DNA of 64,000 nucleotides, from positions 1 through 64,000 of the forward strand of contig JAEMSV010000001.1 of NCBI GenBank assembly GCA_016462625.1, given 5' to 3'. The notes under the pieces are model-generated. The model saw only the letters and a list, made by a program, of their open reading frames with translations. It did no database searches and was not told where the DNA came from. The stretch is from Solirubrobacteraceae bacterium (GTDB taxonomy: Bacteria; Actinomycetota; Thermoleophilia; Solirubrobacterales; Solirubrobacteraceae). The first letter of the stretch is position 1. Each line of letters begins with the position of its first letter. This document shows, one piece after another, positions 33,733 through 41,881 of the stretch. The position numbers were made by a program, and so were the translations under genes.

Positions 33733-34728
33733 ATGCCCCACACTTCCTTCTGGTTCGCCGGCTCGACCGAGGAGTTCGCTCCGGCCGACCTGGTTGCCCA
33801 GGCACGTGCCGCCGCGGCCGCCGGGTTCGACGGGACCGGCCTCTCCGATCACTGGGCGCCATGGTTCCCCGACGGGCGCGGCACCCAGGCGTGGGTCACG
33901 CTCGGTGCGATCGGCCAGCAGCACGACAAGCCCCTCGGCACCGGCGTCACGCCCATCGTCCACCACTACCACCCGGGCCTGGTCGCCCAGGCGTTCATGT
34001 CGCTGGAGGAGCTGTACCCGAGCCGGGTCTTCCTCGGCGCGGGTTCGGGCGAGTCCGTCAACGAGTCGCCGCTCGGCCTCGACTGGCCGTCGATCGACGA
34101 ACAACACGAGCGGTTCACGACCGGGCTGGAGGCGATCACCCGGCTGTGGGACGGCGAGACCGTGACGATGGACGCCGGCTGGTTCGCGCTGAAGGAGGCG
34201 AAGCTCTACAGCCGCGCGCGCTCGCGCCCCAAGCTCTTCGTCTCCGCGTTCGGGCCGAAGGCCGCGCAGATCGCCGGGCGCTTCGGCGACGGGCTGTGGA
34301 CGCTCGGCGACCCCGAGCAGGCTCCCGAGGTCGTCGACGCCTACCGCGAGGCGTGTGTGAAGCACGGCCGCGAGCCGGGGACGATCATCATGCAGAGCGG
34401 GATGGCGTGGGCCGACGACGCGGACGCCGTGCTGCGCGGCGCTGCCCGCTGGAAGCCGACCCAGCTGTCCGAGCTGTACATCGACGACATCTCCGATCCG
34501 GCCGACATGCAGCGCCGCGCCGACGCGCAGCTGACCGACGAGCAGTTCGCGCGCGAGGGGTTCATCGTCAGCGCCGATCCGGCCGAGCACGTGGATCGCG
34601 TTCGGCAGATCGCCGACCTGGGCGCCGACGTCGTCTGTCTCCAGCTGATCGGACACGCCGATCCGATGGGGACGATCGACCTCTACGGCCGGGAGGTCCT
34701 CCCTGCGCTCCGGGGTGTCGCGGCGTAG
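33733..34728 (+). CDS. F420-dependent luciferase-like (LLM) oxidoreductase
   Basis: 331 residues, TIM-barrel of the bacterial-luciferase superfamily. FWFAGSTEEF, GLSDHWAPWFPDGRG, GTGVTPIVHHYHPGLVAQAF and VFLGAGSGESVNE match the F420-dependent glucose-6-phosphate dehydrogenase-like subgroup; the phosphate-binding region SAFGPKAAQIAGRFGDGL is present. Substrate cannot be assigned. Start ATG 33733. The bicupin gene follows by 10 bases on the same strand and is probably cotranscribed. Confidence 0.88.
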   Translation: MPHTSFWFAGSTEEFAPADLVAQARAAAAAGFDGTGLSDHWAPWFPDGRGTQAWVTLGAIGQQHDKPLGTGVTPIVHHYHPGLVAQAFMSLEELYPSRVFLGAGSGESVNESPLGLDWPSIDEQHERFTTGLEAITRLWDGETVTMDAGWFALKEAKLYSRARSRPKLFVSAFGPKAAQIAGRFGDGLWTLGDPEQAPEVVDAYREACVKHGREPGTIIMQSGMAWADDADAVLRGAARWKPTQLSELYIDDISDPADMQRRADAQLTDEQFAREGFIVSADPAEHVDRVRQIADLGADVVCLQLIGHADPMGTIDLYGREVLPALRGVAA

Positions 34729-34738
34729 GCTGCCGCGC

Positions 34739-35542
34739 GTGAGCGTGATCCATGTCGACGACGTCGAGCCGATGGAGCTCGACCAGGGCGAGCTGCGCTG
34801 GACCGCGCGCCGCCGGCTGGCCGGCCCTGCGGGCTGCGCGCAGGTCGGCCTGAGCCTCTTCGAGCTCCCGCCCGGCGGCCGCTCGACCCCGCCGCACGTG
34901 CACGCCGATGAGGAGGAGATCTGCGTCGTGCTGCGCGGCACCGGTCTCAGCCTCCAGGATCGCGAAGCGTTCACCGTCGCCGAGGGCGATGTGCTGGTCC
35001 ACCCGTGCAACGGCGCCGCGCACACGCTCGTGGCCGGCGACGACGGCCTGACCTTCCTGATGTTCGGTGAGGGCTCGCGGACGAACCTGACGTACATGCC
35101 GCGCACGAAGAAGTTCTGGGCGGCGAACCGCTGGATCCCCGCCGAGGGGACGCATCCGTTTGCCGCCGACGCGGAACTCGGGCCGATGGAGATCCCGGAG
35201 GCCGAGCTTCCGGCGCCGGTCTTCGCGCGCACGACGACGCGATTCGACCGGGTGACGCTGGCGCAGGACGAGACGACTCCCGCCGGGTGCCACAGCGCCG
35301 AGGAGGCGATCGCCTACGTGCTGGGCGGCGAGGGCAGCGTCACGTTCGGGGACGACGAGCCGATCGCCCTGTGCGAGGGCAGCGTGGTCGGCCTGCCCGC
35401 GGGCGATGGCATCCCGCACGCCTTCACCGGGCCGCTGGAGCTCCTGATGTTCGGCACCGTCGTCCCCGGAGATGCGGTGTGGTTCCCCGAGCGCAATGAG
35501 GTCCGCGTGCGCGGGTTGCCGGTTCCGTTGCGCCCCGCCTGA
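34739..35542 (+). CDS. Bicupin protein
   Basis: 267 residues from GTG 34739. Two cupin domains: the first with PPHVHADEEEICVVLRGTG (about 46-64), a complete metal-binding HxH...E set, then HTLVAG; the second with HSAEEAIAYVLGGEGSVTFGDDE and IPHAFTG. Resembles cupins acting as dioxygenases, isomerases or sensors. Probably coupled to the F420 enzyme upstream; function unknown. Confidence 0.82.
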   Translation: MSVIHVDDVEPMELDQGELRWTARRRLAGPAGCAQVGLSLFELPPGGRSTPPHVHADEEEICVVLRGTGLSLQDREAFTVAEGDVLVHPCNGAAHTLVAGDDGLTFLMFGEGSRTNLTYMPRTKKFWAANRWIPAEGTHPFAADAELGPMEIPEAELPAPVFARTTTRFDRVTLAQDETTPAGCHSAEEAIAYVLGGEGSVTFGDDEPIALCEGSVVGLPAGDGIPHAFTGPLELLMFGTVVPGDAVWFPERNEVRVRGLPVPLRPA

Positions 35543-35585
35543 GCGTGCATCGCAACTTCCTCGACCCTGGCGCGTTGACGTGCGC

Positions 35586-36920
35586 ATGGGATCGTGGATT
35601 GTTCGGATAACGCTGAGCGTCGCCGCGCTGGCCGCGGGGCCGGCAACGGCAGAGGCGGTGACCTGGGATCCGCCCGTCGCACTCCCGGCAGGGACGTTCA
35701 CGTGGCCGGGACCGGTGACGGCCAACGCGCAAGGGGACGCGATCGCGGTCTCCAGCGCAGGGAAGGGATACGGAGACCCGCCCGTCGTTCGCATCGACAC
35801 CCTGCGGCGAGGTGGGGACCCACACACCGTCGTCAAGTCCGGCTGGACCTTCGTCGACGCGGCCAGTGATGCGGACGGGATGTCGGTGTTGGTGCGGATC
35901 GGCGAGCGCGAGCGTGCACGGCTGGCGCTGCTCCGGCTCCGGTTCGGCGGGTCTGCGAGCGTGGCGGCGCGCGCTCCGGTCTGGTCACTGCGCACCCCCG
36001 GTGCGTGGGCCGGTGCGGTCTCAGCGCGCCCCGCCGGTGCGATCACAGTGGTGTGGCTCTCGGAAGGGAAGTCGGTCCCACGGTTGGTCCGCAGCCAGGA
36101 CGGTCGGCGGTTCGGCACGCCCCAGCCTGTGCGTGGGCTGCTGACCAACGCGGAACGTCGTCACGGCGTGGCGGGGATCGATCTCGTGGAGGACGGTGCA
36201 CGAACGGTGCTTGCGCTGACGGCCCTGACCGCGGCCCCCTACCCGACGCGCGGACGGCTCATCCTCGCGACGGCGACCCACCGTTCTGCCTTCGTGTCCC
36301 GGCAGGGCATCAAGGGCCCGGTCGGCGTTCCGAGGCTCGTACGCGCTTCGACCGGTCGCCTCGGCCTGCTCGTCGAGGACAGCGGCATCAGCGGCGGCGG
36401 CGACTGCTCCTCAGATCAGCCACGGCGCCTCTGGGCCAGCGCTCGTGAGGTCGGCGCGACGCGGTTCCGCACCCCGCAGCTCCTGCTCAAGGGCCTCGCG
36501 TGCTACCAGCCTCCTCATCAGTTCGTCGCCGGCCCGGGCGGGCGATTCGCCCTCGCTTGGGGGATCGGCGATTGGCAGCTGTCCGAGCTGTCGACGACAT
36601 GGCTGGCCACGTCCTCCGCGGGGGCCGGCTTCTCCGCGCCGGAGCAGATCGGGACCAACGTCATCTTCACCGAGGCGGGGTACGACGCGGATGGCACGCT
36701 CACGATCGCCGGCGTCCGGTCGTCCCTTGCGCCGGGCACGTCGGACGTTGTCGAGCAGCCGCTGCTCCAATTGCGACCGGCGGGTGGCCCGGGGGGAACC
36801 TTCGATCCGATCGAGACCGAGGCCGACGCGACACGCGCGACGCACACGGGCGATCTCCACCCCGTGGTGCTCCACCTGGCACCGGACGGACGGCTCGGGC
36901 TCCAGCTCGGTCACCGCTGA
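35586..36920 (+). CDS. Secreted protein of unknown function
   Basis: 444 residues, ATG 35586. Signal peptide 1-24 (MGSWIVRITLSVAALAAGPATAEA). The body is Gly/Ala/Arg-rich with regularly spaced short strands (GAITVVWLSEGK, GRLGLLVEDSG, GRFALAWGIGDWQ, GTLTIAGVRSS, GRLGLQLGHR). That pattern suggests a beta-propeller. No catalytic motif. A similar class of single secreted propellers occurs elsewhere in the window (2751, 22775). Confidence 0.72.
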   Translation: MGSWIVRITLSVAALAAGPATAEAVTWDPPVALPAGTFTWPGPVTANAQGDAIAVSSAGKGYGDPPVVRIDTLRRGGDPHTVVKSGWTFVDAASDADGMSVLVRIGERERARLALLRLRFGGSASVAARAPVWSLRTPGAWAGAVSARPAGAITVVWLSEGKSVPRLVRSQDGRRFGTPQPVRGLLTNAERRHGVAGIDLVEDGARTVLALTALTAAPYPTRGRLILATATHRSAFVSRQGIKGPVGVPRLVRASTGRLGLLVEDSGISGGGDCSSDQPRRLWASAREVGATRFRTPQLLLKGLACYQPPHQFVAGPGGRFALAWGIGDWQLSELSTTWLATSSAGAGFSAPEQIGTNVIFTEAGYDADGTLTIAGVRSSLAPGTSDVVEQPLLQLRPAGGPGGTFDPIETEADATRATHTGDLHPVVLHLAPDGRLGLQLGHR

Positions 36921-36928
36921 CCCCGTCG

Positions 36929-36943
36929 CGAGATACCGTCTCG
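36929..36943. promoter_or_regulatory. Inverted repeat CGAGA-N5-TCTCG
   Basis: Perfect 5-5-5 dyad CGAGATACCGTCTCG, 25 bases upstream of the acyl-CoA dehydrogenase ATG. TetR-type operators before such genes are common, but no partner copy was found in the window. Confidence 0.35.
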
Positions 36944-36968
36944 AAAGAACCCCCGGGAGGCAGACGAC

Positions 36969-38267
36969 ATGGCGTGGGACTTTCAGACCGAGCCGGAGTA
37001 CCAGGAGAAGCTGGACTGGGCGCGGCAGTTCGTTCGTGAGGAGATCTGGCCGCTGGAGACGGTCTTCAGCGAGATGAGCCAGGACCAGCTCGACCGCGCG
37101 TACGCGCCGCTGCAGGAGCAGGTCCGGGCGCAGGGCATGTGGGCCGTGCACCTCGATCCCGAGCTCGGCGGTCAGGGCTACGGCCAGGTCAAGCTCGGCC
37201 TGCTGCACGAGATCCTCGGGACCTCGCCTTTCGCCCCGAACGCGTTCGGCTGCCAGGCGCCCGACTCGGGCAACAGCGAGATCCTCGCGCTCGCCGGCAC
37301 GCCCGAGCAGAAGGAGCGCTACCTCGAGCCGCTGCTCGCCGGGGACGTCAAGTCGGCGTTCTCGATGACCGAGCCGACGGCCGGCGCCGACCCGACGCTG
37401 CTGAAGACGACCGCCGTCCGCGAGGGCGACGAGTGGGTCATCAACGGCCACAAGTGGTTCAGCTCGAACGCGTCGATCGCGGACTTCCTGATCGTCATGG
37501 CCGTGACGGATCCCGACGCGCGGCCGCACCAGCGCGCGTCGATGTTCCTCGTCCCGGCCGACACGCCCGGGGTGAACATCCTGCGCGACGTCTCGACCAT
37601 GGAGCACCCGCAGGAGGAGTACGGCAAGCTCGGCGGCCACGCGGAGATCCTGTACGAGGACGTGCGGGTCCCCGCCGACGCGCTGCTCGGCGCTCAGGGC
37701 ACCGGCTTCCTCATCGCCCAGCACCGGCTCGGGCCCGGACGCATCCATCACTGCATGCGCTGGCTCGGGGTCTCCAAGCGCGCTTTCGACATGCTCTGCG
37801 AGCGCTCGACGTACCGCTACGCGTTCGGCAGCACGCTCGCCGAGAAGCAGTCGGTGCAGAACTGGATCGCCGACAGCGCCGCGGAGATGCAGGCCGCGCG
37901 GCTCATGACGCTGCACGCCGCATGGAAGATGGACACCGAGGGCGCGTCGGCTGCCCGCACCGACATCGGGATGATCAAGTTCTTCGGCGCCAAGGTGCTG
38001 CACGACGTCGTCGACCGCGCGCTGCAGATCCACGGCTCGCTGGGCTACTCGACCGACCTGCCGCTCGAAGGGATGTACCGCTTCGCGCGCGCCGCCCGGA
38101 TCTACGACGGGCCGGACGAGGTGCACCGTCAGTCCGTGGCGCGGCAGATCCTGCGCGGCTACGAGCCGCCGGCCGACGAGGTGCCGACCGAGCACGTTCC
38201 GACGCGTCGCGAGGACGCCCGGCGCAAGTTCGCCGACCTCCTCGAGACGGTCACGGCGAACGACTGA
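36969..38267 (+). CDS. Acyl-CoA dehydrogenase
   Basis: 432 residues. FAD enzyme oxidising acyl-CoA at C2-C3. FAD- and substrate-binding FSMTEPTAGADPTLLKTTA, then GHKWFSSNAS, and the C-terminal GSLGYSTDLPLEGMYRFARAARIYDGPDEVHRQSVA, where the Glu in GPDEVHR is the usual catalytic-base position. RBS GGGAGG before ATG 36969. The stop codon shares a base with the start of the SemiSWEET-like gene (TGATG). Short- or branched-chain substrate likely; not resolved. Confidence 0.94.
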   Translation: MAWDFQTEPEYQEKLDWARQFVREEIWPLETVFSEMSQDQLDRAYAPLQEQVRAQGMWAVHLDPELGGQGYGQVKLGLLHEILGTSPFAPNAFGCQAPDSGNSEILALAGTPEQKERYLEPLLAGDVKSAFSMTEPTAGADPTLLKTTAVREGDEWVINGHKWFSSNASIADFLIVMAVTDPDARPHQRASMFLVPADTPGVNILRDVSTMEHPQEEYGKLGGHAEILYEDVRVPADALLGAQGTGFLIAQHRLGPGRIHHCMRWLGVSKRAFDMLCERSTYRYAFGSTLAEKQSVQNWIADSAAEMQAARLMTLHAAWKMDTEGASAARTDIGMIKFFGAKVLHDVVDRALQIHGSLGYSTDLPLEGMYRFARAARIYDGPDEVHRQSVARQILRGYEPPADEVPTEHVPTRREDARRKFADLLETVTAND

Positions 38268-38545
38268 TGGACGCCGACACCACGACCGCGGTTGCCGCGA
38301 TCGTGTTCGGGACGCTGATGAGCCTCGCGCCGCTGCTGCAGGCGGCGCGGGTGCATCGCCGGCACCATTCCGACGACGTGAGCCTCGGCTGGCTGTACCT
38401 GCTCATCGCGGGCGGGAGCGTGTGGCTCGCGCGCGGTCTCGTCACCAGTGACCTGCCGATCATCCTGACGAACGTCGTGCTCGTGGTCGCCGCGCTCGTG
38501 ACCCTTGCGGTCGTGCTGCGCTACCGCGGCCAGGACCTGGTGTAG
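38267..38545 (+). CDS. SemiSWEET/PQ-loop-like small membrane protein
   Basis: 92 residues, three predicted membrane helices: about 8-24 (VAAIVFGTLMSLAPLLQAA), 40-56 (LGWLYLLIAGGSVWLARG) and 63-84 (LPIILTNVVLVVAALVTLAVVL). Length, SLAPLLQ in the PQ position, SDDVSLGWL and the helix-3 Asn (ILTNVV) match SemiSWEET-type sugar transporters, which dimerise. Start overlaps the acyl-CoA dehydrogenase stop, so it is translationally coupled to a lipid-oxidation enzyme. Sugar transport is not proven for this subgroup. Confidence 0.7.
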   Translation: MDADTTTAVAAIVFGTLMSLAPLLQAARVHRRHHSDDVSLGWLYLLIAGGSVWLARGLVTSDLPIILTNVVLVVAALVTLAVVLRYRGQDLV

Positions 38546-38643
38546 GCGGGTTCGCGGGATTGGCGTTCGGTCATCGCGTCGGAGCCGGCGCGTGAGCCGA
38601 GCGTGACATGCCGCTAACCGTACCTAAGAGTATGGTGCGACAA

Positions 38644-38667
38644 AGTTGACAATCTAGGTTGTCAACT
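38644..38667. promoter_or_regulatory. Palindrome overlapping a TTGACA promoter box
   Basis: Perfect 9-base arms AGTTGACAA / TTGTCAACT with spacer TCTAGG. The left arm contains a consensus -35 TTGACA, so a dimeric repressor would compete with RNA polymerase. It lies 227 bases before the UPF0104 ATG. Confidence 0.55.
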
Positions 38668-38871
38668 GTTAGACAGGGTCCATCTGGCAACCAAGGTTGT
38701 CAGTCGGCGGCTGTCCGTGATCTCTTCCCATGCCCCGAGATCCGGCGCGCTCGTCATTTGTATCCCGAGCGCAGCGCGAGCGCGGGGGTCCGGGCGTTTC
38801 TTGTGGTCACGCCCGGGCCCGCAGCCGTCTCGCCTGTCCGGAGATCTGTCCGCTGAGGGTTTGCACCTTTG

Positions 38872-38885
38872 GTTGCACGTGCAAC
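38872..38885. promoter_or_regulatory. Perfect palindrome GTTGCACGTGCAAC at a start codon
   Basis: 14-base perfect palindrome 8 bases before the UPF0104 ATG. A further TTGCAC half-site lies at 38861-38866, giving three TTGCAC units. Likely a repressor operator in the translation-initiation region; the regulator is unknown. Confidence 0.5.
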
Positions 38886-38893
38886 AATGGCCT

Positions 38894-39934
38894 ATGCCCT
38901 CCGTCGCCCGTGTCGAGGTCGTGGACCCCACGACCACACTCCCGGAGGGCCTCGATCTCCGTTCGCTCGCGCGCCGCGCGGCGCAGGTTGCCCTCATCCT
39001 GGGGCTCCTCGTCCTCGTTGCGCTGCTGGCCCCCGGCCTCGGAGACGTCCGCAAGCACCTCGGCGCGGCGGACCCCTGGTGGGTCGCCTTGGCGGTCGGG
39101 CTCGAGCTGCTGTCGTGTCTCTCGTACGTCCTGATGTTCCGGCCGATCTTCTGCCGGCGGATGTCGTGGGCGATGAGCTCGAAGATCAGCTGGTCGTCGC
39201 TCGGTGTCGGCTCCATCGTGCCCGCGAGTGGCGCGGCCGGCCTCGCGCTCGGCGGCTGGGCGCTGACGCAGGGCGGCATGTCGATCGAGCGGGTCGCGCG
39301 GCGCTCGGTCGCGTTCTTCACGATCAAGAGCTCGGTGAACTTCATCGCCGTCGCGGTGATCGGCACGCTGATGGCGCTGGGTCTGTTCGGGCCGGACGTC
39401 TCGCTGTGGCTCACGGCGGTTCCGGCGGCGATGTCCGTTGCGACGATCGCCATCGTGCTGGCGCTGCCCAAGCTCGGCGACGGCGGTGCGATCCCCGAGG
39501 ACGCGGGGAAGGTCCGGCGCTTCTTCGGCCACGCGCGCGCGAGCGTGATCCATGGCGTCCACGAGGCGACCGAGATCGTGAAGACCCGCGATCTGCTGGT
39601 CCTCGTCGGCGCGATCGGCTACTGGGCGTGGGACAACGCCGTGCTGTGGGCCGCGTTCCAGGCGTTCGACGCGGACGTCGCCGTCAGCGTGATCCTCATG
39701 GGCTATCTGATCGGGCAGCTGGGCGGGCTTCTGCCGATCCCCGGTGGGGTCGGGGGGATCGACGGCGGGCTCATCGGGACGCTGATCGTCTTCGGCGCGC
39801 CGGCCGCCGTGACCGTCGCGGCGGTCCTCGTCTACCGGGTGATCCTGTTCTGGCTGCCCCTCGCCGGCGGCTCGATCGGGTTCGTCGCGCTCACCCGGGC
39901 GCTGCGCCGCGGCGACGAGGTCTGCTCTCCCTAG
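38894..39934 (+). CDS. YbhN/UPF0104-family multi-pass membrane protein
   Basis: 346 residues, lysylphosphatidylglycerol synthase membrane-domain (UPF0104/AglD2) family. About eight hydrophobic segments, starting VALILGLLVLVALLAPGLGDVR; family motifs SSLGVGSIVPASGAAGLALGGWAL and LIGQLGGLLPIPGGVGGIDGGLIG are clear. Members are proposed lipid flippases or transferases. ATG 38894 chosen because it directly follows the GTTGCACGTGCAAC palindrome and gives the usual short cytoplasmic N-terminus. The stop abuts that of the convergent TetR gene. Confidence 0.87.
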   Translation: MPSVARVEVVDPTTTLPEGLDLRSLARRAAQVALILGLLVLVALLAPGLGDVRKHLGAADPWWVALAVGLELLSCLSYVLMFRPIFCRRMSWAMSSKISWSSLGVGSIVPASGAAGLALGGWALTQGGMSIERVARRSVAFFTIKSSVNFIAVAVIGTLMALGLFGPDVSLWLTAVPAAMSVATIAIVLALPKLGDGGAIPEDAGKVRRFFGHARASVIHGVHEATEIVKTRDLLVLVGAIGYWAWDNAVLWAAFQAFDADVAVSVILMGYLIGQLGGLLPIPGGVGGIDGGLIGTLIVFGAPAAVTVAAVLVYRVILFWLPLAGGSIGFVALTRALRRGDEVCSP

Positions 39935-40528
39935 TCAGGGAATGAGCGCGGTGATCACGCGCTCGAGCCCGTCGATCATCGCCTCGCGCGGGATGCCGGG
40001 CGCATCGAGCACCCAGCGGACCGACAGGTGCTGCGAGGACTGCACGATCATCCACGCCGCCGCCTCGAGCTGAGCCGGATCGTCGGCCTGGCTGTGGACG
40101 GCCAGCAGTGCGTAGGTCGCGTCGAAGATCCGGCTCTGCACCTCGCGCAGGGCATCGGCCTGCTCGTCGGGCGGGACCCGGTCCACGATCGCGCGCAGCA
40201 GCGGCGCGTGGCTCTCGAGTGCATCGAGGACGGCGCCGCTCATCAGTCGGATCGCCTCGTCGCGCGGGCGCAACGTGGCGGCGCGCAGGGCTGGGGTGAT
40301 CGCGGTGGCGAAGTCCTCCACGAGCCGGTGGCCGAGTGCGGTGACGATCGCGTCCTTGTCGTCGAAGTACCGATAGAGCGAGCCGGGCGAGACGCCGGCG
40401 GCCTCCGCGATCCGATTGGTCGACGCGCGCTGGTACCCGTCCTCGGCGAGGACGGACGCGGCGGCGTCGAGCAGCCGGTCGACCATCTCGCGCGAGCGCT
40501 CCTGCTGCGGGATCCGGCGGGACGGCAT
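39935..40528 (-). CDS. TetR-family transcriptional regulator
   Basis: 197 residues. HTH at about 12-58 (RLLDAAASVLAEDGYQRASTNRIAEAAGVSPGSLYRYF). C-terminal domain of the common TetR type. ATG 40528 is 2 bases after the stop of the DUF1622 gene, so the two form an operon. It lies divergent from the PF10118/reductase/monooxygenase operon at 41003 and is the best candidate to bind GAGCGATCGCTC at 40983-40994. Confidence 0.91.
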   Translation of the reverse strand: MPSRRIPQQERSREMVDRLLDAAASVLAEDGYQRASTNRIAEAAGVSPGSLYRYFDDKDAIVTALGHRLVEDFATAITPALRAATLRPRDEAIRLMSGAVLDALESHAPLLRAIVDRVPPDEQADALREVQSRIFDATYALLAVHSQADDPAQLEAAAWMIVQSSQHLSVRWVLDAPGIPREAMIDGLERVITALIP

Positions 40529-40530
40529 GA

Positions 40531-40884
40531 TCAGGACGCCCTGGTCGCGCCCGCCTCTCGCGCGCGCCAGGGGAGGGTGCCGGTGAGCTCGATCTCCAGT
40601 GAGAAGCTGAGGATGGTGCGGATGATGACCAGGAGGCCGAGTGCGCCGATGCCCTCGAGGGTGAGGTCCACCGAGATGGTCCGCAACAGGTCGGCGGCGA
40701 CGAAGATCTCCAGGCTGATGAGCAGGCCGCGCCCGAACGAGCGGCGGGCCGCGACGTACGCGGCGTCGCCCCCATCGCGGCGGTAGGTGGTGAACGCGAT
40801 CCACAGCGTCGCGAACGCGGCGACGACGATGACGACGACCCCGACCCACTCGAACGCCTTGCCGATCTCTTCGATCCGGTCCAT
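40531..40884 (-). CDS. DUF1622 membrane protein
   Basis: 117 residues with about three membrane helices (FEWVGVVVIVVAAFATLWIAF; LLISLEIFVAADLLRTI; IGALGLLVIIRTILSFSLEIE). The GLLISLEIFVAADLLRTI segment is the DUF1622 hallmark. Function unknown. First gene of the DUF1622-TetR pair; start ATG 40884. Confidence 0.85.
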   Translation of the reverse strand: MDRIEEIGKAFEWVGVVVIVVAAFATLWIAFTTYRRDGGDAAYVAARRSFGRGLLISLEIFVAADLLRTISVDLTLEGIGALGLLVIIRTILSFSLEIELTGTLPWRAREAGATRAS

Positions 40885-40982
40885 GCGAGGACGGTACTCC
40901 GGACGGCGACCAAACGCGAGCGGCAGAGCGAATCCGCCAGAAATCACCAGTAGCGCCGGGCGATGAAACGCAAGTTGAAGCT

Positions 40983-40994
40983 GAGCGATCGCTC
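40983..40994. promoter_or_regulatory. Perfect palindrome GAGCGATCGCTC
   Basis: 12-base palindrome 8 bases before the ATG at 41003 and 98 bases upstream of the divergent DUF1622-TetR start. Sequence and position fit a TetR-family operator controlling the catabolic operon; inference only. Confidence 0.45.
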
Positions 40995-41002
40995 GCGTCA
41001 CC

Positions 41003-41881
41003 ATGCTGAGCGTGACTGAGCTCTACACGGACGAAGCGATCAGCATCACGCCGCGCGACGTGCAGTTCAGCTGGGATGACCTCCCGCTGCACTACATCGA
41101 AGGGTCGCCGATCGCCACGCACATCACGAACGTCATGCACGTGACGCTCCCCGAGGGGGAGCGCGCGATGGTGCAGGCCCTCTCCGACGCGCTCCCGCTG
41201 GTCGAGGACGAGCGACTGCGCGACGAGATGATCGGCTTCATCGGCCAGGAGGAGATCCACTCCTCGTCGCACGACGACCTTCACGAGCACCTGGAGGCGC
41301 AGGGCCTGAACGTCGGCCCCGTCGTCGGCAAGCTCGAGTGGCTGGTCGACCGCGTCTTCAATCGGCCCGGGCTGAAGGGGCGCGCCAAGCACGCATGGCT
41401 GTGCGAGCGGCTCGCGCTCTCCGCCGCGCTGGAGCACTACACCGCCGTCATGGGCCAGTGGGTCCTCGACGCGGACACGCTCGACGACAACGTCGACCCG
41501 ACGATGCTCGACCTGATCCGCTGGCACGGCGCCGAGGAGGTCGAGCACCGCAACGTCGCCTTCGACGCCTACATGTACGTGGACGGCAGCTACTTCCGCC
41601 GGGCGCGCACGGGCATCATGGCGAGCTTCCTCCTGCTCGTGATCTTCGCGTGGGGGACGACCCTGCTCTACCGCAGCGACCCCACGCGCAAGGACCAGAA
41701 CTTCTGGCTCTTCCAGCTCGTCAGCGCCGTCCGCAAGGGCCTGGTCCCCAGCGGCGCGCACTTCATCACCGAGGTCCCGACCTACCTCCGCCGCGACTTC
41801 CACCCGTCGCAGATGGGCTCGCTCGACAAGGCCCTCCGGTACCTGGCACGGTCGCCGGCCGCGCAGGCCGCCGCGCACTGA
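41003..41881 (+). CDS. PF10118-type metal-binding protein, ferritin-like
   Basis: 292 residues from ATG 41003 (GTG 41012 possible). Annotated in databases as predicted metal-dependent hydrolase, but the sequence has a diiron-like set of carboxylates and histidines on helices: FIGQEEIHSSSHDDLHEHL, ALSAALEHYTAVMG and WHGAEEVEHRNVAFDAYMY. There is one hydrophobic helix at about 200-220. The stop overlaps the start of a 2Fe-2S flavin reductase (TGATG), so it may be an oxygenase or desaturase-like component fed by that reductase. Function not proven. Confidence 0.82.
   Translation: MLSVTELYTDEAISITPRDVQFSWDDLPLHYIEGSPIATHITNVMHVTLPEGERAMVQALSDALPLVEDERLRDEMIGFIGQEEIHSSSHDDLHEHLEAQGLNVGPVVGKLEWLVDRVFNRPGLKGRAKHAWLCERLALSAALEHYTAVMGQWVLDADTLDDNVDPTMLDLIRWHGAEEVEHRNVAFDAYMYVDGSYFRRARTGIMASFLLLVIFAWGTTLLYRSDPTRKDQNFWLFQLVSAVRKGLVPSGAHFITEVPTYLRRDFHPSQMGSLDKALRYLARSPAAQAAAH

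Larger units (their letters stand above)
38546..38893. other. 348-base intergenic region with three palindromes, no gene seen
   Basis: No convincing coding frame. It is less GC-rich at its left end (around 38600-38700) than its surroundings. It contains AGTTGACAA-N6-TTGTCAACT, CAACC-AA-GGTTG (38688-38699) and GTTGCACGTGCAAC. A TTGACA box at 38646-38651 with TAGACA 18 bases on (38670-38675) could be the promoter of the UPF0104 gene, giving a leader of about 210 bases. Confidence 0.55.

Noticed and set aside
32911..35232. Minus-strand frame of 773 codons ending in the membrane protein
   Set aside because: Only the last 226 codons (start 33591) look like protein; the rest is opposite the F420 enzyme and bicupin genes.
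36411..38195. Minus-strand frame of 594 codons
   Set aside because: Antisense shadow of the acyl-CoA dehydrogenase and the secreted protein before it.
38717..38893. N-terminal extension of the UPF0104 protein
   Set aside because: The sequence is Arg/Ser/Pro-rich, not hydrophobic, and contains the GTTGCACGTGCAAC palindrome.
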